From B18-G4 sp003648575 (GTDB lineage Bacteria > Bacteroidota > Bacteroidia > Bacteroidales > B18-G4): DNA of 14,990 nt. Location: assembly GCA_029942245.1 (NCBI GenBank), contig JAOZTN010000077.1:1-14990 (forward strand), in the 5' to 3' direction. The notes below the pieces were generated by a model. The model had not been told where the DNA came from and did not search any database. It saw only the letters and a program-made list of their open reading frames with translations. Both the position numbers and the translations under genes were made by a program. Position 1 is the first letter of the stretch; each line of letters begins with the position of its first letter. This document shows positions 6,765-14,932 of the stretch, piece after piece.

Positions 6765-7357
6765 ACAAATTCCTCTTCAATGTTAAAAAATCCGGGATAC
6801 TTGACCTGTGTCATGGCCACATAGATGGTAGGTTTTGCCCTGAGCTTCACCCTGCTGGGAGCGCCACCCTGTCCGGAGAGGTTCATAGCAAAATTCAGGA
6901 CGGCATCCGCTGACTCGCCGGTAAGGGCATCAAAAAGATCTACTTTGATTGCAATAGGCAGTACAGCTATCCCTCCATCCGGGGGAACTTTAACATCTTC
7001 TATCACCTTCCCCTTGGTAATGAGAATATCGTCGATGAAAAGGTCCCAGAGAAAACGATTCATGGAGGCTTTCTCTGCATTCGGGTTTCTCACTTCAACA
7101 TTCAAAACAAAATATAGAGGAAGATCTCCCTTCATTGCCTCCATGGAGATGCTGCTTGCCTCCGGAAAGCTCAGGTCGCTGAACTGGTCAACACCGCTGA
7201 TATCAACACCGGCAAGGGTCAGGTCTTCAATGTTTTTAAGACGAAATTCGCATTTGGCGAAAGTCTTCATTTCGTTGGCCTGCTTCATAACCGAACAGGA
7301 TACCATAATCAGGCCGATGATGCTAATGACAATTAGCCTCAATGCAGAAGTATTCAT
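6765..7357 (-). CDS. LEA type 2 (WHy domain) family lipoprotein, 3' end lost in gap
   Basis: At least 197 residues are visible. The N-terminus MNTSALRLIVISIIGLIMVSCSV is a lipoprotein signal peptide with Cys22 as the likely lipidated residue, so the protein should be anchored in a membrane. Residues from about 95 (NPNAEKASMNRFLWDLFIDDILITKG, then VPPDGGIAVLPIAIKVDL) match the LEA-2/WHy pattern of a beta-sandwich domain with an NPN-type motif. The last visible residues (KYPGFFNIEEEF) resemble the final strand of the domain, so probably only a few codons are missing. I chose the ATG at 7355-7357 over the one 24 nt upstream because it directly begins a standard signal peptide. The molecular role of bacterial LEA-2 lipoproteins is not established. 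It could be the first gene of a unit with cca-miaA. Confidence 0.8.
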
Positions 7358-7388
7358 TATCTTTACTTTTTTAAAAATCATTGCAATT

Positions 7389-7422
7389 CAAAGATAGTTA
7401 TTTCCGCTCTTATAAAAGCAAA
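7389..7422 (-). promoter_or_regulatory. Candidate Bacteroidota promoter of the LEA-type lipoprotein gene
   Basis: On the minus strand, TTTG (7419-7422), a 22-nt spacer and TATCTTTG (7389-7396) match the -33/-7 consensus (TTTG, TAnnTTTG) exactly. Transcription would start near 7382-7385, about 25 nt before the ATG at 7357. The -33 box lies 6 bp from the divergent lplA start, so the two genes may compete for this 70-bp space. Confidence 0.5.
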
Positions 7423-7427
7423 TCTGC

Positions 7428-8399
7428 ATGATTCTGATTAACAGAACAGAAAACGATCCTTACTTCAATATCGCGGCAGAAGAATATGTTCTGAAAGTCT
7501 TCCATCAGGATGTATTCATGCTCTGGGTAAACAGTCCTTCTGTGATCATCGGCAAACACCAGAATGCTGTTGCCGAGACTGATATCATGTATACGTTTAA
7601 TAAGCATATCCCGGTGGTAAGAAGAATATCCGGAGGAGGCACTGTATATCATGATGAGGGGAACCTGAATTACAGCCTGGTAGTGAACGGTGAGCAGGGT
7701 AAATTGGTTGATTACCTGAAATATGCAGGGACTGTAATCCGTACACTAGAAAGGCTGTCCGTTAAGGCTGTCCTGGAAGGGAAAAGCAGCCTATTCACGG
7801 CAGGAAAGAAATTTTCAGGCAATGCAGAGCATGTATTCAGAAACAGGGTATTGCATCATGGCACCTTGCTATTTAATACTGATCCTGAAATGCTCAGAAA
7901 TTGTATCAGGCCGGCACATACAGCTTATGATGATAAATCGGTCCGCTCCGTCGACAGCAAAACCACGAACCTGGCCAGGCACCTGGCAGGAGACTTCAGC
8001 ATGGAGGATCTCAGGAATGCATTGATCAAACAGGTCATGCTTGATTTCCGGGACGTAAGCTCATATAGCTTCACTGAAAAAGACAGGGCAGCCATACAGA
8101 AATTGGTCGATGAAAAGTATTCAGGCCTCGAATGGAATTTTGGCTATTCTCCTAAATATGTCCTTAACCGTAACATGTGGATTGGAGACCAGGCAGTAAA
8201 AGTATCACTCAAAACAGAAAAAGGAATTCTATCATCTCTGCAGGTCAGTATCGATGGTGAAGAAATGGATGAAATATCTGCCAGGCTTATTGGCATCATG
8301 CACCATCCCGGTCCTGTACTGGATGTGCTGAATAAATTTAACTTTGCATCTATTACAAAAAACATATCACCGGAAGCTTTTTTAACTGCATTGTTTTAA
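7428..8399 (+). CDS. lplA: Lipoate-protein ligase A
   Basis: Activates lipoate with ATP and attaches it to the lysine of E2 or GcvH lipoyl domains. 323 residues in two parts: the catalytic biotin/lipoate ligase fold and the C-terminal accessory domain (from about residue 235), both expected in full-length LplA. Motifs: RRISGGGTVYHDEGNLNYS (65-83) for lipoyl-AMP binding; AGKKFSGNA (125-133), whose Lys128 corresponds to the conserved lysine that contacts lipoyl-AMP; and HHGTLLF (143-149). The accessory domain makes a LplA-type ligase more likely than the octanoyltransferases LipB or LipM. It is followed after 18 bp by the large flavo-FeS oxidoreductase, probably in one transcript. That enzyme is not itself a lipoyl protein, so the link is probably only shared central metabolism. 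Confidence 0.93.
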   Translation: MILINRTENDPYFNIAAEEYVLKVFHQDVFMLWVNSPSVIIGKHQNAVAETDIMYTFNKHIPVVRRISGGGTVYHDEGNLNYSLVVNGEQGKLVDYLKYAGTVIRTLERLSVKAVLEGKSSLFTAGKKFSGNAEHVFRNRVLHHGTLLFNTDPEMLRNCIRPAHTAYDDKSVRSVDSKTTNLARHLAGDFSMEDLRNALIKQVMLDFRDVSSYSFTEKDRAAIQKLVDEKYSGLEWNFGYSPKYVLNRNMWIGDQAVKVSLKTEKGILSSLQVSIDGEEMDEISARLIGIMHHPGPVLDVLNKFNFASITKNISPEAFLTALF

Positions 8400-8417
8400 A
8401 ACGTCTTGAAAAAACGA

Positions 8418-11348
8418 ATGGATCATATCCCCGCTGAAATACTCCATGAACTTGAACTGAAGTTCGAAGGGGATATATATCAGGATCTTTCCAGCCGGCT
8501 TCAGTATGCAACTGATGCATCCGCTTACCGGGAAGAGCCAATGCTGGTTACACGGCCCAAGCACAGCCGGGATATCAGGGAACTCATCCTTTTTGCACGA
8601 AAACATAAGCTTTCTATCATCCCCAGAACTGCCGGAACATCACTCGCCGGACAGGTAGTTGGTCAGGGTATTATAGCCGATGTATCAAAGTACATGACTG
8701 ATATCCTGGAGATCAATGCTGAAGAAAAGTGGGTCAGGGTAGAACCGGGAGTTGTCCTGGATGAGTTGAACAAAGTACTTGAAAGCAGCGGCCTTTTCTT
8801 TGGCCCGGAAACCTCCACTTCAAACCGCTGTATGATGGGCGGGATGGTCGGAAACAACGCCTGCGGGGCGCATTCATTGATCTATGGAAGTACACGTGAC
8901 CATACTATCTCTGTTAAAGCTTTACTCAGCGATGGTTCAGAAGCTGAGTTCACTGCCATCGACAGGGATACGTTCAGAAAAAAATGTGAGGCAGAAAGTC
9001 TTGAAGGCAATATTTACAGAAATATAGAGGGCATACTATCAGACCCGGAGAACCAGGCTTCTATCAGGGCTGAATATCCCGATCCGGAAATTAAAAGGAG
9101 GAATACCGGGTATGCTATCGACCTCCTGTTGGAAACCGGTCCTTTCTCTCAGGGAAAGGAGCCTTTTAACTTCTCGAAACTTATTGCCGGATCGGAAGGG
9201 ACCCTGGCATTTATCACTGAGATAACCCTTGGACTGATACCCCTGCCGCCAAAAGAAAAAGTACTGGTATGCATCCATTGTGAGAGCTTGGAGGATGCCT
9301 TCCACGGGAACCTGATCGCATTGAAATATGCTCCGGGGGCAGTAGAACTGATGGATGATAAGACCCTGGAACTCACCAAAGGAAATATAACACAAAGCAA
9401 AAACCGTTTTTTCCTGGAAGGCGATCCGGGTGCCTTACTCATTGTTGAGTTTGTCCGTGATAGCAGGGATGAGATTCTTGAATTAACATCCTCCCTGGAA
9501 AAAGAAATGCGCGAATCCGGATATGGTTACCACTTTCCGCTAGTCTTCGGTACAGACATACCCAGGGTATGGGCCCTGAGAAAAGCCGGACTGGGCGTAC
9601 TGTCGAACATGGCCGGTGATGCCAAGCCCGTGGCGGTGATTGAAGATACCGCTGTGAAACCGAAGGACCTGCCTGCCTATATGGAAGATTTCGGAAGGAT
9701 ACTCGAAAAGTACCAGTTGGAGTGTGTTTACCATGCCCATATTGGTACCGGTGAGTTGCACCTACGGCCTGTCCTGAACCTGAAAGACAAAAAAGATGTT
9801 GAGCTCTTCAGGATAATTGGCAAGGAAACAGCCGCACTGGTAAAGAAATACAAAGGCTCACTCAGCGGTGAGCATGGAGATGGCAGATTGCGTGGGGCCT
9901 TCATACAAGATATGATTGGAAGCCGCAATTATGGTATTCTGAAGGAGATCAAACAATGCTGGGATCCTGAGGGCATCTTCAATCCTGAGAAGATTGTCGA
10001 TACCCCACTTATGAATACCTGTCTCCGTTACATTCCCGGAAAGGAAACGAAAGAGATTGAAACCACATTTGATTTTTCGGCAGACCAGGGCCTTCTGAGG
10101 GCAACAGAGAAGTGCAATGGTTCCGGCGACTGCAGAAAATCCGAGATCATTGGCGGAACCATGTGCCCAAGCTACATGGCGACACGCGACGAAAATAATT
10201 CAACCCGTGCCAGAGCCAACATACTCAGGGAATTTTTAACACGTTCAGAAAAGAAAAACCCTTTCGACCACAGCGAGATCTATGAGGTTATGGACCTATG
10301 TCTCTCATGTAAGGCCTGCAAATCTGAATGTCCTTCCAATGTAGACATCACTAAATATAAGGCCGAATTCCTTCAGCACTATTACGATGCCCACGGCATC
10401 CCGTTCAGAACGCGGGCCATCGCCTATATTGGCCACCTGAACAAGCTGGGGAGCAGCATGCCCGGAATATATAATGCAGCAATACGAAACAAAGCCCTGT
10501 CGGGAATAATGAAGAAAATGCTGGGGTTTGCGCCCGAAAGGAGTATTCCTCTGCTTTATCGCACTACCCTGAGAAAATGGGCTAAGAAAAATGGGGCAGA
10601 AATAAAAGCGAAAGGTGCAAGGAAGGTTTTCTTATTTGCTGACGAGTTTACAAATTATAATGACACCGAGATTGGCATTAAAGCCATCAAGCTGCTTCAT
10701 GAACTTGGGTATGAAGTATGCATACCTGAACATAAATTCAGCGGAAGGACATTTTTGTCGAAAGGACTGGTAAAAAAAGCGGCCCGACTGGCAAAACAAA
10801 ATGTCAGTATGCTGTCGCAGCTGATCACCGAAGAGCATCCATTGATCGGTATAGAGCCTTCCGGCATCCTGACCTTCAGGGATGAGTACCCGGAACTGCT
10901 AAGGGGAAATTTAAAAGAAAGTGCCCTTGAATTGGCCGGGCATTGTTTCACGATAGATGAATTCCTTGCTGCAGAATACCAGAAAGGAAATATCAGCAGT
11001 GATTCATTCAGCGACAACAAAGGCAAGATCATCCTGCACGGGCATTGCTACCAGAAAGCCCTTTCCTCAGTAGAACCCACCATCAGCATGCTTCAGATTC
11101 CCAAAAATTATTCAGTAGAGGAGATCAAATCCGGTTGCTGCGGTATGGCAGGCGCTTTCGGGTATGAGAAGGAGCACTATGACTTATCGATGAAAGTTGG
11201 TGAAATGGTCCTCTTGCCTGCCGTGAGGAAGGCTGACAAGGATGTGATCGTTGCAGCCCCCGGTACCAGTTGCCGGCATCAGATCAAAGATGGAACAGGG
11301 AGGAAGGCATATCACCCCGTGGAGATTCTTTTTGAGGCATTGAAATAG
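8418..11348 (+). CDS. FAD-binding / 4Fe-4S / cysteine-rich (CCG) domain oxidoreductase, YdiJ-like fusion
   Basis: 976-residue fusion that probably oxidises a D-2-hydroxy acid (D-lactate, D-2-hydroxyglutarate or glycolate) and passes electrons via Fe-S clusters to an acceptor. Order: a PCMH-type FAD domain (about 40-260; RTAGTSLAGQ, GPETSTSNRCMMGGMVGNNACG), an FAD-oxidase C-terminal domain (about 270-530; HAHIGTGELH from residue 439 and GEHGDGRLRG, the metal and substrate region), a two-cluster ferredoxin-like region (C566, C572, C583; then C628, C631, C634, C638 as CxxCxxCxxxCP), and a GlpC/HdrB-like C-terminal domain (HGHC at 874-877, CCG at 907-909). This equals GlcD plus GlpC in one chain. 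I chose the ATG at 8418; an in-frame TTG at 8406 would add four residues. The substrate is not decided by the sequence. Confidence 0.9.
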   Translation: MDHIPAEILHELELKFEGDIYQDLSSRLQYATDASAYREEPMLVTRPKHSRDIRELILFARKHKLSIIPRTAGTSLAGQVVGQGIIADVSKYMTDILEINAEEKWVRVEPGVVLDELNKVLESSGLFFGPETSTSNRCMMGGMVGNNACGAHSLIYGSTRDHTISVKALLSDGSEAEFTAIDRDTFRKKCEAESLEGNIYRNIEGILSDPENQASIRAEYPDPEIKRRNTGYAIDLLLETGPFSQGKEPFNFSKLIAGSEGTLAFITEITLGLIPLPPKEKVLVCIHCESLEDAFHGNLIALKYAPGAVELMDDKTLELTKGNITQSKNRFFLEGDPGALLIVEFVRDSRDEILELTSSLEKEMRESGYGYHFPLVFGTDIPRVWALRKAGLGVLSNMAGDAKPVAVIEDTAVKPKDLPAYMEDFGRILEKYQLECVYHAHIGTGELHLRPVLNLKDKKDVELFRIIGKETAALVKKYKGSLSGEHGDGRLRGAFIQDMIGSRNYGILKEIKQCWDPEGIFNPEKIVDTPLMNTCLRYIPGKETKEIETTFDFSADQGLLRATEKCNGSGDCRKSEIIGGTMCPSYMATRDENNSTRARANILREFLTRSEKKNPFDHSEIYEVMDLCLSCKACKSECPSNVDITKYKAEFLQHYYDAHGIPFRTRAIAYIGHLNKLGSSMPGIYNAAIRNKALSGIMKKMLGFAPERSIPLLYRTTLRKWAKKNGAEIKAKGARKVFLFADEFTNYNDTEIGIKAIKLLHELGYEVCIPEHKFSGRTFLSKGLVKKAARLAKQNVSMLSQLITEEHPLIGIEPSGILTFRDEYPELLRGNLKESALELAGHCFTIDEFLAAEYQKGNISSDSFSDNKGKIILHGHCYQKALSSVEPTISMLQIPKNYSVEEIKSGCCGMAGAFGYEKEHYDLSMKVGEMVLLPAVRKADKDVIVAAPGTSCRHQIKDGTGRKAYHPVEILFEALK

Positions 11349-11359
11349 CACAAAAATCA

Positions 11360-12277
11360 TTAATTATGAATATCGATGGATAGCCCATCTTCTGCAAGTA
11401 CCGTATTCGCGAATATTTCCCTTGCTTCATCAAGCATTTTATCCATTTCTTTGTACCTGGCTGAAAAATGGCCAATGATCAATTGACCGGCATGGGCCTT
11501 CCTGGCGATGCTGGCAGCCTGCATTGCGGTTGAATGGAACTTCGCCTCGGCGTCTGCTTTTCGGTCTTCCATAAAGGTAGCTTCATGATAGAGAAGATCA
11601 ATATTTTCAATGATGGGAATGATACCCTCATCATAGGCAGTATCGGTGCAATAGGCATAGGAGCGCGGAGGAGCGGGAGGAAGTGTAATATCGGCATTTG
11701 GATACACCTTACCCGCAGAATCGATGTAATCTTCACCACGCTTGATCCGTCCATAATCACTTACATCCAGTGACTTCCCTTCGAGAAAATCCTTGCGAAT
11801 ATTGGGCTTACCCTGATGCTCACGGATAAGAAAACCGCAGGTAGGGAAATTATGTTTCATGGGAATGGAGCTCACACTAACGGTTTTATTCTCCATGATT
11901 ACTTCATTCCTGTCGGGATCGATAGCATGAAAATGTAATGGGTACCTTAAAACTGTTTTCGAGGCATGTAAATGCATTTGTATGATCTGCTCCAGCTGAT
12001 GATAAGCGTATATGTGAAGTGCTGATTCGCGCCCCAGTAGGTGAAGGGATGTGATGAGTCCCATCAAACCAAAATAATGGTCGCCATGCAGGTGCGAAAT
12101 AAAGATATTTTCGATCTTCTGCAAGCGAAAATGGTTTTTTCGAAGCTGTACCTGTGTCCCCTCAGCACAATCGAAGAGATACAACTGCTCCTTCACATTC
12201 ACTACCTGGGCACTGGGATTCCTGTGTGTAAGAGGAATAGCAGCGCCGCAACCAAGTATGCTCACCGAAAAAGTCAT
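11360..12277 (-). CDS. rnz: Ribonuclease Z (tRNase Z)
   Basis: Zinc-dependent metallo-beta-lactamase-fold endonuclease that removes the 3' trailer of pre-tRNA. 305 residues, the normal short form. Metal ligands are visible: HLHGDH (H62, H64, D66, H67), H142 in KHNFPTCGF, D212 in CTDTAY and H270 in GHFSARY; HEATF (231-235) and HST (248-250) are also typical. The protruding arm that grips tRNA lies at about 153-195 (HQGKPNIRKDFLEGKSLDVSDYG and onwards). It lies 66 bp downstream of rpsA on the same strand but beyond the rpsA terminator, so its expression depends on read-through or on its own promoter, which I could not identify. It is convergent with the oxidoreductase gene, with only 11 bp between the stops. 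With cca and miaA it is the third tRNA-processing gene in the window. Confidence 0.96.
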   Translation of the reverse strand: MTFSVSILGCGAAIPLTHRNPSAQVVNVKEQLYLFDCAEGTQVQLRKNHFRLQKIENIFISHLHGDHYFGLMGLITSLHLLGRESALHIYAYHQLEQIIQMHLHASKTVLRYPLHFHAIDPDRNEVIMENKTVSVSSIPMKHNFPTCGFLIREHQGKPNIRKDFLEGKSLDVSDYGRIKRGEDYIDSAGKVYPNADITLPPAPPRSYAYCTDTAYDEGIIPIIENIDLLYHEATFMEDRKADAEAKFHSTAMQAASIARKAHAGQLIIGHFSARYKEMDKMLDEAREIFANTVLAEDGLSIDIHN

Positions 12278-12287
12278 ACTGCAAGGT

Positions 12288-12323
12288 AAAAAAAAAGGGT
12301 GACCGCAGCAAATGTGGTCACCC
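12288..12323 (-). terminator. Intrinsic terminator of rpsA
   Basis: An 11-bp stem (12297-12307 with 12313-12323, one G-T wobble), a 5-nt loop and, on the minus strand, a run of nine T at 12288-12296. It follows the rpsA stop by about 20 nt and precedes the rnz ATG by 10 nt. Confidence 0.92.
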
Positions 12324-12343
12324 TGATATTTCGATGGAGGATC

Positions 12344-14761
12344 TTACTCCTTATCTTCGCCTTTTTTCTTCTCCTCTTCAGCAGGAGCTTCAGGTTCTTC
12401 TTTTGCCTTGGCTTTTGCCTTAGCAGCAGGTTTCTCCTCTTTAGGCTTTTTCTTTTCTGCCTTTTCTTCAGCAGGCGCTTCTTCTTTCTTTGGCTTAGCA
12501 GCAGCTTTTGGCTTGGCAGCAGTCTTTTCTTTCTTCTCTGCCTGTTCCATTTCTGCTTTCAGCCTGGCAAGTCCGTCAAGGTCACCGAGAGTTGTTTTCT
12601 CAATGTTATCCTGGATACGTTGTACAGACTTGCGTGTAGTGCGATGTGCCTGTTTTTTATTGGAGTCTTCACGCGCTTTTTCAGAAGCTGTTCTTTCCTG
12701 AAATGTCCTTGTGTGCGAAAGGATGATCTTCTTGTTATCTTTCGAGAATTCTATCACCACAAAGTCGAGGTTCTCATCAGTATTGGCGTTCGTTCCGTCT
12801 GCCTTGGCAAGATGCCTGTTTGGAACAAAACCTTCAACACCGTAAGGCAGGGCAACAACACCACCTTTATCGTTCTTGTTCACGATAGTAGCCTTGTGTA
12901 CTGAGCCTAATGTAAAGATACCTTCAAATACATCCCACGGGTTCTCTTCAAGCTGCTTGTGTCCGAGGCTGAGACGGCGGTTTTCTACGTCTACATCCAG
13001 AACAACTACTTCGATCGCCTCACTGATCTTGGTAAATTCAGCAGGATGTTTGATCTTCTTCGACCATGAGAGGTCAGAGATATGGATCAAGCCATCAACG
13101 CCTTCTTCCAGTTCAACGAAAATACCAAAGTTGGTAAAGTTCCTGACAGTAGCAGTGTGTTTGGAATCCTTCGGATATTTGGTCAGAATGTCTTCCCATG
13201 GATCCGGAATAAGCTGTTTCATGCCGAGTGACATTTTACGCTCTTCACGGTCGAGGGTAAGGATCACGGCCTCTACTTCGTCACCAACTTTCAGGAAGTC
13301 CTGAGCGGTGCGCAGATGCTGTGACCATGACATTTCTGATACGTGAATCAGTCCTTCAACGCCGGGAGCGATCTCGATGAACGCACCGTAATCAGCGATG
13401 ACAACTACTCTTCCTTTCACCTTATCACCAACGGCAAGCTTCTCGTCCAAAGCATCCCATGGATGTGGAGTGAGTTGTTTCAGGCCGAGGGCAATACGTT
13501 TTTTCTGATCGTCGAAGTCGAGAATTACAACCTTGATCTTTTCATCAAGTGTAACAATCTCTTCCGGATGATTGATCCTGCCCCATGAAAGGTCGGTAAT
13601 ATGGACCAGTCCGTCAACACCACCAAGGTCGATAAATACACCGTATGAAGTGATGTTCTTAACAGTACCTTCAAGTACCTGTCCTTTTTCAAGTTTAGAC
13701 ATGATCTCAGCTTTCTGCTGTTCCAGTTCGGCTTCGATCAGTGCTTTATGAGAAACAACCACGTTTTTATATTCATGGTTGATCTTAACCACTTTAAATT
13801 CCATGGTTTTATCAACATAAATATCATAATCGCGGATAGGTTTCACATCGATCTGTGAACCCGGGAGGAATGCTTCAATGCCAAATACATCAACGATCAG
13901 CCCACCTTTGGTCCTGCATTTCACATAACCATTAATGATCTCATCTTTTTCGAATGCTGCATTGATCCTGTCCCATGATTTGAGGATCCTTGCCTTTTTG
14001 TGTGAGAGAAGGAGTTGACCTGATGGGTCTTCCTGGTTCTCAACATAAACTTCAATTGTATCACCTATCTTCAGGTCAGGATTGTAGCGGAATTCGTTCA
14101 GGGCGACTACACCATCAGATTTGAATCCAATGTTCACCACCACTTCACGGTTGTTCTTGGCTACTACCGTACCATCTATCACTTCATGCTCCACGATTGA
14201 GCTCATGGTCTTGTTGTAGATATCTTCCAGGTCGGTTCTTTCCTTTGCAGAATATGCATCGGTCTCCTCACCGGCTGCAGTCCAATCAAAGTCATCGTCT
14301 CCGGAAACTTCTTTTTTAGGAGCAGCTTTCTTTTTAGGTTTTGCTTCTTTTTTTGCTTCTTCGGCTACAGGCTCTTCCTTGACTTCTTCAGCAACGGGAG
14401 CTTCTTCCTTGACTTCTTCAGCAACAGGAGCTTCTTCCTTGACTTCCTCAGCTACGGGCTCTTCCTTAGCTTCCTCAGCTACAGGTGCTTCTTCCTTGAC
14501 TTCTTCAGCAACAGGAACTTCTTCAGCAACGGGCTCTTCCTTAGCTTCCTCAGCTACAGGTGCCTCTACTGCCTTTTCTTCTGCAGGTACTTCTTCTTTT
14601 ACATCTGGTTCTGGGGTTTCGGCCTTTGGAGTTTCTTCTTCAACCTTTACTTCTTCAGCAGGTTTTTCTTCGGCCTTTGTTTCTTCAACGACAGTTTCCT
14701 CTTTTTTAACGTCTTCGTTTACAGGAACTTCTTCGTTGACTTTTTCTTTTTTATCAGTCAT
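12344..14761 (-). CDS. rpsA: 30S ribosomal protein S1 with extended acidic N-terminus and Lys/Ala/Glu-rich C-terminus
   Basis: Ribosomal protein bS1, which binds mRNA and helps the 30S subunit capture leaders; this matters where Shine-Dalgarno sites are rare. 805 residues, longer than the 550-650 I expect for the family. Residues 1-150 are an acidic extension; 68-136 repeat VAEEVKEEAP-like units. Six S1 domains follow from about 190 to 690 (for example GTVKNITSYGVFIDLGGVDGLVHITDLSW and GRVVVIADYGAFIEIAPGVEGLIHVSEMSW). The segment TTLGDLDGLARLKAEMEQAEKK looks like the usual C-terminus of Bacteroidota S1, after which about 62 residues rich in Lys, Ala and Glu are added. I chose the ATG at 14759-14761 (MTDKKEK); an in-frame ATG at 14819-14821 would add 20 residues of different composition. 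A strong terminator follows. Confidence 0.95.
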   Translation of the reverse strand: MTDKKEKVNEEVPVNEDVKKEETVVEETKAEEKPAEEVKVEEETPKAETPEPDVKEEVPAEEKAVEAPVAEEAKEEPVAEEVPVAEEVKEEAPVAEEAKEEPVAEEVKEEAPVAEEVKEEAPVAEEVKEEPVAEEAKKEAKPKKKAAPKKEVSGDDDFDWTAAGEETDAYSAKERTDLEDIYNKTMSSIVEHEVIDGTVVAKNNREVVVNIGFKSDGVVALNEFRYNPDLKIGDTIEVYVENQEDPSGQLLLSHKKARILKSWDRINAAFEKDEIINGYVKCRTKGGLIVDVFGIEAFLPGSQIDVKPIRDYDIYVDKTMEFKVVKINHEYKNVVVSHKALIEAELEQQKAEIMSKLEKGQVLEGTVKNITSYGVFIDLGGVDGLVHITDLSWGRINHPEEIVTLDEKIKVVILDFDDQKKRIALGLKQLTPHPWDALDEKLAVGDKVKGRVVVIADYGAFIEIAPGVEGLIHVSEMSWSQHLRTAQDFLKVGDEVEAVILTLDREERKMSLGMKQLIPDPWEDILTKYPKDSKHTATVRNFTNFGIFVELEEGVDGLIHISDLSWSKKIKHPAEFTKISEAIEVVVLDVDVENRRLSLGHKQLEENPWDVFEGIFTLGSVHKATIVNKNDKGGVVALPYGVEGFVPNRHLAKADGTNANTDENLDFVVIEFSKDNKKIILSHTRTFQERTASEKAREDSNKKQAHRTTRKSVQRIQDNIEKTTLGDLDGLARLKAEMEQAEKKEKTAAKPKAAAKPKKEEAPAEEKAEKKKPKEEKPAAKAKAKAKEEPEAPAEEEKKKGEDKE
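14354..14563 (-). repeat. In-gene repeat encoding VAEE(V/A)KEE(A)P units of S1
   Basis: About seven imperfect 27-30-bp units inside rpsA, translating to VAEEVKEEAP, VAEEAKEEP and VAEEVP. Several units are nearly identical at the DNA level, so copy number could vary by slippage in frame, and short-read assembly may have miscounted them. The repeat also creates a long Ser/Thr antisense reading frame that is not a gene. Confidence 0.9.
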
Positions 14762-14827
14762 CAGGTAATCATTGTATCCGTCCTTTCGTTGTACCCCGAG
14801 GGTTTCGGATTGGTTAAACATTAACTG

Positions 14828-14871
14828 AACAGCTTGTGGTACAGCAGGATGCGATTCATCCTCAAGCTGTT
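14828..14871 (-). promoter_or_regulatory. Nested, possibly bistable hairpin in the rpsA leader
   Basis: The outer arms AACAGCTTG (14828-14836) and CAAGCTGTT (14863-14871) are perfect 9-bp complements. Inside, AGGATG (14846-14851) pairs with CATCCT (14857-14862) around a 5-nt loop. A second ACAGC at 14841-14845 can instead pair with the GCTGT inside the right arm, so two pairings of the outer stem exclude each other. The candidate promoter would start transcription about 6 nt before this hairpin. Feedback control by S1, as known for E. coli rpsA, is a possible role, but that is inference. Confidence 0.5.
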
Positions 14872-14883
14872 AAAATTGGCCTG

Positions 14884-14914
14884 CAAAAGTACTCTTTTAT
14901 TCTGAATAATAAAA
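14884..14914 (-). promoter_or_regulatory. Candidate rpsA promoter (Bacteroidota -33/-7 type)
   Basis: On the minus strand the -7 element TACTTTTG (14884-14891) matches TAnnTTTG exactly. It is preceded after 19 nt by TTTT (14911-14914), one mismatch from TTTG. The start would be near 14877-14880, giving a leader of about 115 nt to the ATG at 14761. Confidence 0.5.
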
Positions 14915-14932
14915 TATATTTTAGTTAGAATA

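Noticed and set aside
8406..8417. TTG start for the oxidoreductase
   Set aside because: An ATG four codons later is a more common start and leaves all domains intact; the TTG has no supporting ribosome site.
14379..14768. Long plus-strand frame rich in Ser, Thr, Ala and Gly
   Set aside because: It is the antisense of the VAEE-type repeats and other Glu/Ala-rich codons of rpsA; its low complexity comes entirely from that gene.
14762..14821. Upstream ATG adding 20 residues to S1
   Set aside because: The added residues (MFNQSETLG..) differ sharply in composition from the charged N-terminus and fall in the probable leader; MTDKKEK is the more natural start. It is not excluded.
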